Source: Corythucha ciliata
Taxonomy: Eukaryota; Arthropoda; Insecta; Hemiptera; Tingidae
Assembly (NCBI GenBank): GCA_038030265.1
Contig: CM075940.1
Span: 4,464,001-4,528,000, forward strand
Direction: 5' to 3'
Length of the DNA: 64,000 bases
Both the position numbers and the translations under genes were made by a program. Shown here one piece after another: positions 22,580 through 36,665 of this stretch. Positions within the stretch are counted from its first letter, which is position 1; the number at the start of each line of letters is the position of its first letter. The notes under the pieces were generated by a model that had not been told where the DNA came from, searched no databases, and saw only the letters and a program-made list of their open reading frames with translations.

Positions 22580-24764
22580 TTCTTTGAGGTCTGGATGAGA
22601 GCCAAGTGAAACTGAGACACAGCCGATCCTACGGGGCGAAAGATTTCCATGCGATAAAAAATAGTCAACCAAAAGGAGTGGAAGCTCGAGAAGCGGTTGA
22701 GCGCATTACGACAAGGGCATTTGCCCCCAAAAAAGTGAAAAAACGGCAAAAATTTAGAATACAACTAGATTGGAAACAAAACGTTCCTACACAGATCAAG
22801 CCAGTTCGCAAAGAAAGTTGATCCTAACCTGAGCTGAGACGCTAACCGTGGCTGTTACCTTCCTCCTCAGCGGGAGGGCTTCATTCTCAATCTCATCTCT
22901 CAAATGAAATATACCGTCGAGTGTTCGAGTCAAGAGGTGGAAGTTCCAGTGTATTGGGAGAAAACACAATAGATCGGTCTATTTGAGCTGGACTCTCGTA
23001 ATCTAAGAATTGGCCTCAATCAAGGTTCGAGGAAGTGCAGAGTACCATCAAAGCTTCAATGTTTATTATGGCATAGCGTACGGCAAAGGTCCAACGAATC
23101 CCTTCCAATATGGACAACCCAAAGGTATACATTTCATTTGAATAATGCTGCATGAATTAGCTTTAATTCCTCTATTGGAGCATGCAGCATCAATTGCCCC
23201 ATTGGGCTTCATCGACAAGCTTAGCTTAATTGTTCCTTATGCTAATAGGCGCTCATAGATAACTGTCATCCCCCCTGATACAACGCGAGTGATCTCATGT
23301 AATTACACTGTTTAAGCGGGTGTGCCTTCTTGTCGAAACGTGATTTCATCAAATTGCCTCGAACTTCCGAAATCAGACAAATATTCGAAGCTCTATAGTC
23401 AAAGATAAGGCACGTCATTGTGACGAATGATAATTTAGTTGCCATTATCTCCCATTTCTTTTTGCCCAGAAGAAAACATAGTTGCTTCAATACTGAAAAC
23501 TCAAATCAGGAGGGTCCCGCTTTCACAGTCATCTAGCTGGTCCAGTTGGCATCGAAAGCATTTCTTTATCTGGAATTGCCTTCTCAACAGACTGCCCGGG
23601 CACGTTTAGAATGCTGAGCTGGTGGCTGCGTTAGGTTGTTGAGATAAGGACTGGGGCCAGCTTGACCATTTTGAATGTGGCAGGACACTTGGTAGATTTT
23701 TAGTTCAAAACTTGGAAGGAATGAATGGGAATAACGTTTTTCTTACTTGTTTTAATTTATGCAGAAATTGGATGATTCATTCATGAGTTAATCACTTTTG
23801 AGTGTGTGTGATTCAATTTAATTTCCGTTATCTTGTTGTAATATGCGGCTCCCTTCCGCTACACCACATTCATGCTCAGCTTAATAAAGTGTCCATATGA
23901 ATGACAATATTTAAAACACTCAGCTTGATTTATTTTGATGTAAATAATCCCCAGCTCTTATTATTTTATCGATCGCAGATGAACATTGCAACAGCTTTTG
24001 CCGAGTAGGTAATTACTGCCTTCCAATCGTTCTGTGACTTCTCTCCAGAGCTGGGGAGTAACGCGTGGCTCCGTTCAGGGCCGTAGAGAGAATATTCCTA
24101 CCCAGCGATGGCACTCAATGATGTCCTTTCACAGAACCCCCCCCCCCCCATTACAATCTAGCTATAGTGTGTTGAATATTTTCAAGGCCGTTGAAGAAAC
24201 TTGATTTTCCTATTTACTTTTCCTCCTTTTAATTTCCTTCCTTCTTTTTCGTGATTTCTTAAATCTGAGCCTTTATGGAGGGCCAGGGCCTCGCTCTTTC
24301 TCAACAAGGCCTCCATCCAGGCCCGGACTGCGCAGGTCGGCAATTACCGAGGGCCCCCGTGCCCAGGGGACCCCGCGAAAAAAATATTGTGGAGGGGCCC
24401 CCGGAACCTGGCGGATCTGGATGAGCAAGAGGGACGGCCACACAGGGCACCGCGCCTTGGAAAAGTTTTGAAGTACTTGAACGTATCAAACAAATTCATG
24501 TCTATTCAGATTGAGTGTTCCCGCAGGTTCCCATAAATGAAAAAATCTCCGGTAATTGAAAAATACAAAGGTTTTAGGACTCTTTTTTCTGAGTAGAACC
24601 AAACTGATCGCGGAGCTCCACTCTATCCACAGAGGATAAAAATGAGGGGTGCAATTTTGGGCAAAATGTTAGGGTTTAATTAGTTTTCTCGGGGCAGAAT
24701 TTTACGGGACCACAGTTTTATAGTCAAGTGGACAGTTCGAATGACTGATTTAAGTCGTGATTTA
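22580..24764. other. Intergenic, ST7 5' side, no gene seen
   Basis: The plus-strand open frame at 22606-22821 overlaps what should be the ST7 5' UTR and has no similarity I recognise. A C run lies at about 24139. No promoter motif can be singled out. The remainder is unclassified. Confidence 0.4.
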
Positions 24765-25640
24765 AGTTTGGTATACATCGTAAGGCAACGGCAACCAACA
24801 TAGTAATCCCTGCGAGCTCAAACCACCATCCGCAGCACAAATACACGGCTTTGCGTTCATTAGTTGACAGACTATTGAGAGTACCGATGGAACAATCGGA
24901 ATTCGAAGGCGAGTTGAGTATCATGTACCGCATCGCAGAGGCTAATGGCTACGAAAATAAAGACATTAAAATTAATAAGACATTAATATTAAAAAGAAAA
25001 AGAGGCAAATGTTCATTAAGCGCGTCTTTCCCAGCTCGATCTCGGAGGTGTGGTCAGGCTGGATAGCTCTTCCGTTTATTGAAGGGATATCCCAGGGTCT
25101 CCAGAGCATCATGCAGTCCAAGGGGTACCGTGTGGCTTTCCGTAGCAGCTGAGTGTTAAAAGGCCAAGTCAGCCGGGGTAAGGACCGTACTCCAATCGAG
25201 GATAAAAGTGGAGTTTATAGACTGGAGGAATGTGGCAACTTTGGGGCAAGCTACTGTGGGCGTACGGACAGAAAATGTATGTCACGGTAGAAGGAGCATC
25301 TAAGGAGAGTGGATTCGGCCTTCTTTGCGCACATAAATGGCGGATGCGGTCCGGACGGTCACATGGCGGAGGTTCTGTGCTATGCTAGTCAGGGGAGGCT
25401 CCTTAATGCATTGCAGAATCTATTTATTTACAGAGTGCTAAAGAGCTCGACATCATGCCTAAACGAAAGGTTCTAGTGTTCCCCCTCTCCAATGTTGTCC
25501 GTTTTGGATGATTTGCCCCGTGGGAGAAATAAAAAACTGCCATTGCAGTCGATTCTGTAGGTGTGTTCCAGCGGGAGAGTTTACCTACCCCGTAGTTGTT
25601 TTTAAATTTCTAATGTACTGACGTCCTAGATAGGTATTTA
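24765..25640 (+). mobile_element. Penelope-like retroelement remnant (connector and GIY-YIG region)
   Basis: The frame from about 24768 reads GIHRKATATNIVIPASSNHH, then HKYTALRSLVDRLL. This is the conserved segment between RT and endonuclease in Penelope-like elements (the pattern I-H/Y-R-K-x-T-x-T, IP, S-x-H, HK). At about 25200-25300 the GIY-YIG endonuclease is recognisable (SGVYRLEECGNFGASYCGRT, then KEHLRR), with stops and frameshifts between and after. The upstream RT is absent, so it is 5'-truncated. The motif GTGACCGAAACCGG at 25860 and AATAAATA after it may belong to the 3' region. Confidence 0.85.
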
Positions 25641-26269
25641 TTTATTCCTTTTTATTGGTATTTTATTTTTTGTTTCACGTAATTTATTTATCAGCTACTA
25701 TTATCTTGTTTGTAATTTGTAAGAGTTTACATCACTGAAAAGGACAGGTGAGTGTGCCCTTTACCCTCCGGATAATTGATATAGAGGTATTTGTAAATAG
25801 CTAGTTGTGTTTCTAAATGAATTAGTCGGACTTGTGCATTTCAGTTGAGAATGGTCACTGTGACCGAAACCGGTCCTGAAAAATAAATATATTATCGCGG
25901 AGGGACAGGCTCTTGGTCGTGGTTTATTGAATTCGTTTGACTGATTTAATAGTTACCGGTTCAAATTCCCGGCTTCTTGGCCGAATGATTAGTCCCTGGT
26001 GCTAACTCGTGTAATAAACAAAACCAGTTTTATGATGATCCCGAGAACTGAGTTAACATTTTTCATGCTGAATGGTCTTATCACACTGCAAAAATTACCA
26101 GGATTTTTGGCCAAGAGCAACTGGAATTCATCTTTACCGATTCCAACGAGCTCATGGGGGCATATAACTTGTTCTATGAGCTAAACCCTATTTGTATGCG
26201 TGAAGAGCCAGTTTCTGGTGTGAATTGTCAGTTTCTAGCAACACTGGTGGACCTACTCCAATTGGGTTC

Positions 26270-26640
26270 CGAGGCGGAAATCTCTATGTGGTCCCGTAAT
26301 CTCTAAATTAACAAAAAGCGTTAAATTATAAATTTTTAAATTTTAACCTCGATTTAGCGATTTTTCTCCATTTTAGCCGCAACTAATAGTGTTTTTCCTC
26401 AATTTCAGCCGCCAGTTAGCGCTTTTTCTCAATTTTGGATACGTATTTCTGTTTTTATCAATTTTAGCAGTGAATAACGATTTTTTCAATTTTATTCGTG
26501 AATCACATCTTTTACTCAATTTTCGCTCCAACCACAGCCGAGGTCCAACCACAGCAAAGCTCCTGACCACAATAAAGCTACAAACACAAATTAGATCCAA
26601 CCACTCCAAAGCTCCAACCACACTAGAGCTATAAGCTCAG
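26270..26640. repeat. Family A array fragment plus CCAACCACAGC minisatellite
   Basis: The left flank at 26270-26345 (GGCGGAAATCTCTATGTGG and AGCGTTAAATTA) matches the flank at 6000-6080. It is followed by six or so ~30-base family A units to about 26525. From 26526 a different short repeat begins, CTCCAACCACAGC alternating with AAAGCTCC, at about 16-20 bases per unit. It recurs at 50080-50300 and 51795-51880. Confidence 0.7.
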
Positions 26641-27059
26641 TAATAAAGCTTTCCGTTTTTTCTATTTTCTTCAATTTCTGAAATTTGGGCCCCTAGAAAG
26701 GTTTTTTTTTATTATTTTTTATTTATTTTTTTTATTTTTTTATTTTTTTTTGAGGAAAAAATGTTTGCGGCGGAAAGCTGATTCTCTGCGACTGCACTCC
26801 CTCTTGGGACGCGAAGCAGTCGAATGACAACCGTGCACGAGGTGGCCGGAAGAGCACATCACAGGCCACACCTTGAGCACGCTACCCCCCCACCCACAAG
26901 CACACAGCAGAATTTGCCGGTGCCGACTGCCGAGATAAATGGCACCTACCAAATAGGCGGTTATAGCAGACCTGAACGCAGATGGCGAATTCCCGGCCTA
27001 TAACTTTCGCTAATATTCAAGCGAAAGTTTTAATCATTAAATAATTAGGGCGAAAGCCC
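26641..27059. other. No gene; T-rich tract
   Basis: An almost pure T/A tract at about 26700-26755 is followed by unclassified, moderately GC-rich sequence. No recognisable exon. Confidence 0.4.
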
Positions 27060-27600
27060 TAATCTTGCAATATCATGAAAGTAAAGACCTGAAACTTGCA
27101 ATTTTACTAATAATATTTAGCCAGAAAACTTTCAACGTGACTTTTTTCTTCAAATCCTTCAACTTGGGGCTTGAATGGTCCAAACCTGTGAAATTTGGCC
27201 TTTGGGCGAATCAAGCTTCAAACTTTGGTTTTTTAATTAGTCTAGCCTGCGAAATTGTTTTTTCTAACGAGCGGAACTCGAGAAATTGTGTTTTTTTAAA
27301 CAGAATTATAGCCGCGAAATTCGTTGCCTGAGAGAAGCAAACCTTGAAATGATTGTTCCTCAAAATTAGGGTTTGAACGGGCCAAATACTCAAGAGTTGG
27401 GCTTTGGAGAAGTCAAACACAGAAATTTGGCATTTTAAAAGAGCCAAGCCCGCGAAATTTGATTTGTGTTCGAACCAAATCCAAGAACTTTGATTTATGG
27501 AAGATAATTCCGCGAAAGGGTTTTTGAAGGAGCGAAATTTACAAATTGGGCTTTGAATGAGCCATTTCTGGAAACTGCAGTTTGCAACCGCAAAAATTGG
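27060..27600. repeat. Degenerate repeat array with CGCGAAATT core
   Basis: Units of about 35-45 bases carrying CGCGAAATT or close variants, GGGCTTTGAA and GAGCCAA recur to about 27600. They are looser than families A-C but share the CGCGAA-type core. The open frames on both strands here come from the repeat and encode nothing recognisable. Confidence 0.55.
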
Positions 27601-27915
27601 CAGTTTCTGGATCAAGTTATCAGAATATGAGCGAGGGATCAGTATTTCATAGTAGTAATGAGTGTGATTGGTGGGTCATTTCGAAAACTGGCCCACTCTT
27701 TTGTCCCGAACTTACTTCCTCTATGATAAATAACAAAATGACGAATAACGGTGGTGACAGATTAACGAGTAATGGCTGAGTGACGATTCACATTTGTTTT
27801 CTGATTCGTAATTGAGTTTTCGCTGGGTACAAAGGCTTGTTTTTGTCTCCCGATTCGCTAGACATCCATAAATTGAATTTCATACAAAGAAGCTCATAAT
27901 GAACTTTGTGTTAAG

Positions 27916-29970
<2,055 letters not shown>

Positions 29971-30363
29971 TATTGAATATTGATATTATCCGCGATGTTA
30001 ACAAGCTTTTCAATGTTGGGAGGAGGCTCACCTCTTTTCGGTGTGATAAAACGCCGAAAACTAAAGCTTTAGACTCCTCCTTCACCTGTGTCCAACGTTA
30101 CTTTTCGGTAAGTAATTTCCTCAGCATCATGGCCCTTCGAAAGGTGGGTTCACGCTCGTGTCAACTGGGAGGCCGCAAGGACTAAAACAAGAGTGTCACG
30201 AGCACCCTTTGAACTTGCAATTCTCCCTTGCAAATATTTCCCTTCTCCCTTTCAAAGTTGAGCTTTAAAATCTCCTCTAATGTTGCTGCTATTTTTCAAC
30301 ATGTTCCCAGTCCATTCCCCACTGCCCGCCTCCTTGAGAATCAAGCACCCTGTCTGGGCCTGT
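29971..30363. other. SNX9 3' flank, no gene
   Basis: Probable 3' UTR and intergenic sequence. No exon-like frame of interest. Confidence 0.4.
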
Positions 30364-30730
30364 TTAAGAGAGGAGTTTCATAGATGACCCTCCCCCCCTC
30401 TCCTTTCAATCAACACTGGGGCACCATTCTCTCGTCTTATTTCCGCACAAATTTTGGATTTTTTGGTCTCGTTTCAATTTCCAGGATAATCTGAATGTTC
30501 GCTAGTAGCCATTTTTTCAAATAAGTCGAAGGAAGAGCGTGGATTTTAAAGGTCAAAGTATTTGTTTTTAGAGGAAGAAAGGGCTAGTAGGGCACAAATA
30601 GGATCTCTTTGAGATTAAAACTAGGTCATCAAATCGAGGATTTTTTGCTGAAATAAGACTTGAAAATTTGTTGCCGGGTTGTAAACGATGGCTGATTGGG
30701 GAGGGGGGTCATCCCGCAAGTCTCCCTTAA
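30364..30730. mobile_element. TTAA palindromic MITE (copy 3, diverged)
   Basis: TTAA at 30364-30367 and 30727-30730 flank about 359 bases whose ends are inverted matches (GAGAGGAGTTTCATAGATGACCC against GGGTCATCCCGCAAGTCTC). Internal blocks match the family (CTTATTTCCGCACAAATTTTGG, AGATTAAAACTAGGTCATCA, GATTGGGGAGGGGGGTC). More diverged than the copy at 15879-16280. Confidence 0.8.
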
Positions 30731-31789
30731 ATGACCCAAGAAAGACTATACGTTAGTTGCTCTGACTCTTTTACCGAAAAAATGATTGATTCATGAAATT
30801 CCAGCGAAGTATTTATTTAAGGAGAATATTATATTTCGTACGCACGTGTCTATTTCTAATCGTTATTGTAAACATGAAATTTGTATTTTCTTTATAAAAG
30901 ATGTAATTTTGTAATGTTTATTTAGTTCGGTATCCCCTTTCACAACACAGTGAACAAAAATTTGCTCTTGAAGGGAAGAGGACGTCCTCTGCAGGAGATC
31001 TCATTGATCACAGTTGTTGTTCTGTGTTTCAAAAACCTCACGAAAAAAAGGCAGTCAAATTTATCTATGGAAGCTGTGCATTCACCCCCCCCCCCCACAA
31101 TTTAATTTTGTTCCTCAAAATCTCAATGTTTTTGCCCTGTGAGCCCAAATAGTTGACTAATATTGGTAAATCACTGCTGGACGCATTCCTTCGTCAATGA
31201 GCAGACATAAAAAGGTGCAATACGATGTCTCGGCATGCTTCCATTAGCTGCAACGCCCTTGCTACATGTACAACAACAAAGTGTTTTTTACTGGATGCTC
31301 TCGTTCAGACTCGGAGCAGGTGAGCTGAGGCCGATGAAGCAGTTCCTGCAATTAGAACTGGAAATTGACTATTCATTAGGGGTGCCCCAACGCTATAGCG
31401 CTGTCCCGCACCCGTACAAATACATATACCTCCTCCATTCATCATTTGTAACTGGGGGGGGGAGGGGGGATGCTTAATTCAATGGCTTGATTGGCGTACT
31501 TCGGGTGGATATATTCAGACGATGATCCACAAGGGCCATGCCCCCCCCCATCCACTAGCGATTACAAAGATGGGGTGATCGCCCCTTCCGTTACTCAAGC
31601 TCAAATCGTGTTTTTCACCAAATCTGATTCAATAGCTTATGGTGAAAAAAGGGATAAAATTGTCACTTATAGATACGGTGACCATATTTTTCACTTTAAA
31701 AGAAGGACCCTGGGCTTGAGGTGGCCTTTAGGGGTTGTATAGTATCCAAATTGCAAAAAAAAAGATGCTTGGACTACCCGAGCCCACAA
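30731..31789. other. Intergenic, no gene
   Basis: AT-rich, with a C run near 31085 and a G-rich tract near 31455. No recognised coding sequence. Confidence 0.4.
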
Positions 31790-32470
31790 AAAAATTACAA
31801 ACTTGCTATTTGGCGTCAGCCCGAAAATTTTGCGAATTTACTGATATTTACCTCTGAATTATGTAATTTTGAGGCTATTTCTACAAGCTTTGGGTGCTGT
31901 TGTGGCCAGCTAGATCGCGGGTCCACTAAAAAGAAGCCCCGAAACTTGCAATTTCGTGAAAATGAAGACCAGAAACTATCAATTTTGCGAATATATAGAC
32001 CCAAAACTTGAAATTGCCTGGAAATCAAGCAACTTATCGCCAATAATTATACCCTAGACTTTGCACTTTTGCAGATTTCATGCTGAGAGTGATGTAATTA
32101 CGTGGCAATATTTGTTTGGGTTTGGGTCGGATCGGTTAACCTGGGGTCCAATGTCAAAAAAAAAGTCCCGAAGCTGGCAATTTCACGAAAATGAATACCA
32201 GAAACTAGCGATTTGTCCAGTCCAAAATTTCGCAGATTTTGAGCTCGGACGTGTTGTTTTTTTGGGGGGTAGACTGTGGGCGCTTCGTGGCCAAGATCCG
32301 TAGCCACTAAAAAAAGCCTCGAAACTTGTAGATGTTTGGAAAATTAAGACCGATAACGTGCGAATTTTAGAATATTCAGTCTCGAAACTTACAATTTCAC
32401 AGAAATTTGGCTCCGAATGATGAAATTTCGTGGCTATTCATCAAGCTTTGGGAGCTTTCGGACCTGCTTT
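31790..32470. repeat. Degenerate ~30-bp repeat array, family B (second large array)
   Basis: Units such as GAAACTTGCAATTTCGTG, ACTATCAATTTTGCG and AAACTTGAAATTGCC alternate with AAATNAAGACC at about 30-base spacing. The same type of unique block follows the arrays at 9960-10040 and 32420-32460 (GGCTATTCATCAAGCTTTGG and variants). This again implies a dispersed element with a common end. Confidence 0.7.
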
Positions 32471-34364
32471 GCGTTTGGTCGCCGTACAGTAGGTAGAGAT
32501 CCAGTGGGCTGAAATAAGCCCCTTATAACCAAAGAAATCAGATTTCTTTCTCTCCTCAGAAGGAACAGCGAATTTTAGAATAGTCCCTGAAAATTGCTGG
32601 TCTGTTTGAATTCCAGTTTTCCGTTTTAGGGTCTACACGGTACCGATCCCTACCCCTCCCCTCTGACCATTACCAAAAGGGGTGCAAAATGTTGGTGTCT
32701 CCTACCTAATAAGTAGTTTTAAAATGTCACTATTCTTTATAAGGGTCAAATATCAGGTTTCGTGGCCCCGTAGTAGTCAGATTCAGGAGGGGGGGGTCTT
32801 TACCTGGTAGGGTCCGGAGCCGGGTGAACCGTAACATTGGGGACCAATAACTGACCAAGATTCCAGAGAAACCCTGCCACTTTTTGCTGGAATTTGAGCA
32901 CTAATTATTTGTTTTCCCCGGGTTAATTTTGGAAGCGATTTGCCGCCAAAAATAAATAAATTTACACTGATTTTCCCTCTCTTCGATAAAATGCTGCTTT
33001 TTTATTTCCCGCCATTTTACTTCCATAATGCTTTCATGTTTCTTTTTATCGCTCCTTTTTCTTTATTCTTCCACTCATGTACAGTTTGTTTCCAATATCG
33101 AATTTAGGAATTATCATGTTAATGGGTTTTATTTTTTAAAACTTTACAAAAAGCTTTGAAACTGGAATCGATCGCTAACCCAAGCGTCATCAGCCCCCCC
33201 TCCCCTCACCAATTTGTCATTTCAATGGTTTGTCTTCGGATTCGGACCTTTCAGTGTTTCAGTTCGCGTTGAGCAGTGTCTGTGGTTGGGTCATGCTCAT
33301 TTTTCCAGTTTATTCAAACTTGGTTCGTTCTTAGACGCGAAACATTCACATAACTAAATTCTCCCGTGTGTTTTTCTGCTGTCGAAAGGGTTGAAAAATC
33401 ACATTTTGAAGCCCGATCAACAAATCTGTGTTAGCGAACTCGAAGCCCGGCCATCCACAATTGAAAGACGTAAGTTTCAACATATTGCTTTTAACGCTGC
33501 CTTTTAACTATTTTAAAATTATTCATGTGGAAATGATCAATTTCTTGAAGTTCCCAAGGCTGTTAAGCCTGTGTCTCTGTTATGCCCCTGTTTGGGGTAC
33601 ACTCTACTTCCTGATGATGCTGTGGAGGCCGCAGTTGTTTAGTCTTCTGGTCTGTGGTCTCAGACCAGACTGTTCAGTTTTGAAAGTTCAAAGTACGCTC
33701 TTATTGTAGCGATTCCACCGTGAAGCGATCTTGAGCCCTGGATGAAGGATTGAGCCCCATCTCTTCAATATGTATTTACTTTATTTACTTACACACATTT
33801 GAGGAATTCTCTTCTATCCTTGTCATGGTAATGACTATGGAAATGGCCAATAAGAATATCACTAGGAATATAAAGGCCTAAAACAAGATGTTGCTAAGAA
33901 GACACCATCTTGAAGGAAAATTGGGCCGTGGTGATCTTGTGTATGTTACTTAAATTTAGGTTTGAGATCACTATTTTCTTACTCTGTCCTAATGTCCATT
34001 GCTCTTTGATTACAGCCACTCCATGGATGTATGAAGAGAGAAGAGGGAGCTATAGATGTAAAATCAAGTTAACGGGGTGAAGCCAACATACGCCACATTG
34101 TTAGTCCCGGACGCATCAGGATTTGTGCTGAGACTATTAGACATTCAGCCATTTTGTTGTTAGAGATGAAGACAAAATGGAACATACCAATAATTCTTTG
34201 AATTCATCTGTAGCGGGGCCGTTTTTAGGTTAGGGGTAGGCGACCGCCTAGGGGTTCCGACCCATGAGGGTAAAGAGCACTGGACCAAATGGTGACGGAC
34301 GCCATGCTGGTTCCACCTGAGCGAATAGAATAAAATAACCCATTTGTGGTCACACGTAGGCACC
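32471..34364. other. Intergenic, no gene
   Basis: No exon recognised. The frame at 33428-33709 codes for hydrophobic sequence without a domain I know and without splice partners. The sequence around 34010-34080 (TATGAAGAGAGAAG, TCAAGTTAACGGGGTGAAG) has an inverted match at about 52835-52890, so it is repetitive. Confidence 0.4.
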
Positions 34365-34550
34365 GATCCCCCCTCGAAACCAAACAGTCGAAGTTTCTCC
34401 ACAAGAATATGGCTCTTCATATCAAAGGCCTTTGACAAATCAAACAGGACTATATTCAACTTTCCGGTCTTTACCAAGTCACGGAGGCATTCCTCAACCA
34501 GTTTGGTGACGGCCACTATCGTACCTTGCTTCATGGAGGAAGAAATAGAA
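34365..34550 (-). pseudogene. Non-LTR retrotransposon RT fragment
   Basis: On the minus strand an open segment reads VEECLRDLVKTGKLNIVLFD and LSKAFDMKSHILVEKLRLFG. This is the conserved D-(L/M)-S-K-A-F-D block of non-LTR reverse transcriptases (jockey/CR1/RTE type). Only about 55 residues survive, with a SINE directly on its upstream side. The catalytic YADD box is absent. Confidence 0.85.
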
Positions 34551-34554
34551 TGGA

Positions 34555-34775
34555 GAGGCCAAGCGCCGGGCCTCGATACAATACTCGCTTCGCAACCCAG
34601 CGCAGGTTCGAATCCAGCGCCCATTTCACTATAAGGCTGCGGCAAGCTGTGACACGGCTCACTCGGCTTCGTGTGGTCGTCCTCGGCGGTGTGCGTATGA
34701 CAAACCCCGTAAAGACCGAAACGCCCGCGTAGTACGGGTGTGAAGTGCACAGTGGATGAATAGGCGCCAGCGGGC
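34555..34775 (+). mobile_element. tRNA-derived SINE (family of 36924), 3'-truncated
   Basis: It matches the element at 36924-37120 over most of its length: the tRNA-like head (CTCGCTTCGCAACCCAGC, GGTTCGAATCCAGC), the middle (TATAAGGCTGCGGC, AGCTGTGACACGGC) and GACCGAAACGCCCGCGTAGT. It lacks the second B-box-like block and the A tail. A deletion in the head removes GGTGTAATGG. No target duplication seen. Confidence 0.8.
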
Positions 34776-35132
34776 AATCTTTCAAAATTATATTTTTTGG
34801 AGTTGGCTCGTTGAAAATCAGTATCGTGGGGCTGGCTCACCAAAAAAACATTTTCCACGGATCTGGTTTGTTTAAAATGGAAAAAAAATCTCAAGGTCGG
34901 CAATTTCGGTAGGTACCAATTTCAGAGGTTGCAGGTTGGTATTGAAAAAAAAAAAATCATTGCGAGAAATGCACTCATTCGCATTCACGCTGGCCTCCGG
35001 GTCCGTGAGCCTGCCGCATTTTACGTGATTCGTGGTTATTAAAACAAAAACAAAAAAAATTATGACTTATACAATCACATTTTACACAACAACTCCTCAA
35101 GGAGGACTACTCCTTCATATTTACCCATACCA

Positions 35133-35256
35133 AAGGCCCTATTCAGAAACGTCGGGAAAAATGCCACAAGTGTATGGCGGGATAGTGTTATTTCTTATTC
35201 GGAGTCTTTGGATCCCGCTTGCGGCATTTTTCCCCGACTGTTCGGAATAAGGCCCC
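35133..35256. mobile_element. Short MITE with ~36-bp inverted ends (TATTCAG type)
   Basis: The left end AAGGCCCTATTCAGAAACG, then TCGGGAAAAATGCC, is inverted at the right end (GGCATTTTTCCCCGACTG, then TTCGGAATAAGGCCCC). About 124 bases, no ORF. The terminal motif GGGCC-TATTCAG is shared with the element at 38854-38993. Confidence 0.75.
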
Positions 35257-35634
35257 TGGGGGTTGACATAGAAAAGTGAAACACATGTGAGACGAGATGA
35301 GACCGTCTAAGGGCTCATCTATGGGTATCATGAGAATGTCGAAATTAGTAGACTAGTAGACTTGGTCAATCAAGAGATATGTTCGTTGGTGGAAAGGCCA
35401 CAAGCCCCTCCCACCACTATGAAGCACTAGACCTACTCCACTTGGACTGATTAAATTCAAAATGGGATCATCTATGGCCTCAGCCTATTCTACGTTTATC
35501 ATGAATATTTCATGAAGTTGCCTCTTTTAAGACATGTGTGCATTGGTGGTAAGTCCCCCCCCCCCTAAACAGCCTCTCCTACTGGACAAATTTAATTCAG
35601 ATTCGAATCGGACCACCATTTTGGCCTAGGCAGG
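35257..35634. other. No gene; repeated short motifs
   Basis: Two loosely similar stretches (CATCTATGGGTATCATGA and CATCTATGGCCTCAGCC; GGTGGAAAGGCCACAAG and GGTGGTAAGTCCCCCC) suggest an old local duplication. No coding signal. Confidence 0.35.
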
Positions 35635-36078
35635 AAGGTTTGAAGGTACTCCAAATGCCAGCGCTTCCAAAAGTGTCGGATCCAAACGTTTGAAAGAACC
35701 GAAGTCCTGACGGTCATTGTACAAAAACCCGAGTAAAACAGAAAATTTGTCGGCCTGAAGAATTTTGATGTAGGCCACTAAAGCTTCGGTGATCTCAGAA
35801 GCCTGAAGATGTCCTGATGACCATGACTCTGAAGACGGACTTTTCGAAATTCGATTCTTTAGTCGATTAACGAATCGGAGAACCCACGCCATTACCCGGT
35901 TAAGTCTAATGTACGACGAAAATCTATCGCATTGTTCGGGCAGGTCGTTGTGGCAATTTTGAGTTGCTAGAGAAATTGTCTGTCGTTCAAGAACACTAAA
36001 AGTAGGTTCCAAATTCCCAAGTGAACTTTTAGTGTAGCCAAAAATCTCCCCTAGTGGGCGGGGCTTATTATACACCAC
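35635..36078 (-). pseudogene. BEL/Pao retrotransposon polyprotein fragment
   Basis: An uninterrupted minus-strand frame of about 148 residues contains DRFSSYIRLNRVMAWVLRFV, LQASEITEALVAYIK and FKRLDPTLLEALAFGVPSN. This order is that of the segment between RNase H and integrase in BEL/Pao elements (S-x-x-x-L-x-R-V-x-A-W-x-L-R-F, L-T-x-x-E-x-x-x-A, R-L-N-P). No RT, integrase or LTR accompanies it, so it is a relic despite the open frame. Confidence 0.75.
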
Positions 36079-36224
36079 ATGAATGCTATTGGTCGGAAGG
36101 CTTCAAATTTGTTTTTTTTCTCTCTCTCTCTTTTTAAAGCGGGAATCGTGCTGAATTTCATATGAATTGGATATTTTTGTTTTCAGGCCACGCCTACTAG
36201 CGGTTATTTTGTCCCCCTCACATA

Positions 36225-36665
36225 TTGACTGGCGGGGGTGGAAACATCTCCAGTACCATATTAATTCCTCCATAGTTGAGTGACATCATAGAATACGGGG
36301 TGCTTTCCATACTCCGCAAAGAGGTCTACGAGCTCTGTACTTTCCGTATTATTACCGAGCATGTCGATGTTACCGACATGCCAGGCGATAAGTCACCGGC
36401 GACACTTATCTGAAGCTCGCAGAAGATCACTTAGTCCCATAAAAAAACGGGAAAGTAGATCCTTTTTCCTATCCGCAGGACGATAAATGCACCCTCGCCA
36501 ACTCGTATCCCTCGATTTTATAGTAACTCATTTCTTCTGCACTAAGCCAGTGCTCCGTCAATCATACGGCGTCGTAGTCGTGTTGTTTGCTCACAACAGT
36601 GAGGTCGTCGTATTTAGATCTTACGATTAGGCTCTGAATATTTAAAAATGGGATCTCCACTGATT
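36225..36665 (-). pseudogene. Non-LTR retrotransposon endonuclease fragment
   Basis: Read on the minus strand from 36650, the apurinic-endonuclease-like domain is recognisable in pieces: NIQSLIVRSKYDDL, then LTEHWLSAEEMSYYKIEGYE, and later a GDF-N-like segment GNIDMLGNNTESTELVDLFA (about 36380-36310). Stops and frameshifts separate them. The N-terminal LTE(H)WLS block is characteristic of CR1/jockey-type endonucleases. Confidence 0.75.

Noticed and set aside
22606..22821. Divergent small gene upstream of ST7
   Set aside because: It overlaps the ST7 5' region antisense, has a basic composition without known domain, and has no supporting splice or repeat signal.
34160..34903. Single 247-residue minus-strand gene
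   Set aside because: The frame is a chance fusion of an RT fragment, a SINE and unrelated flanks.
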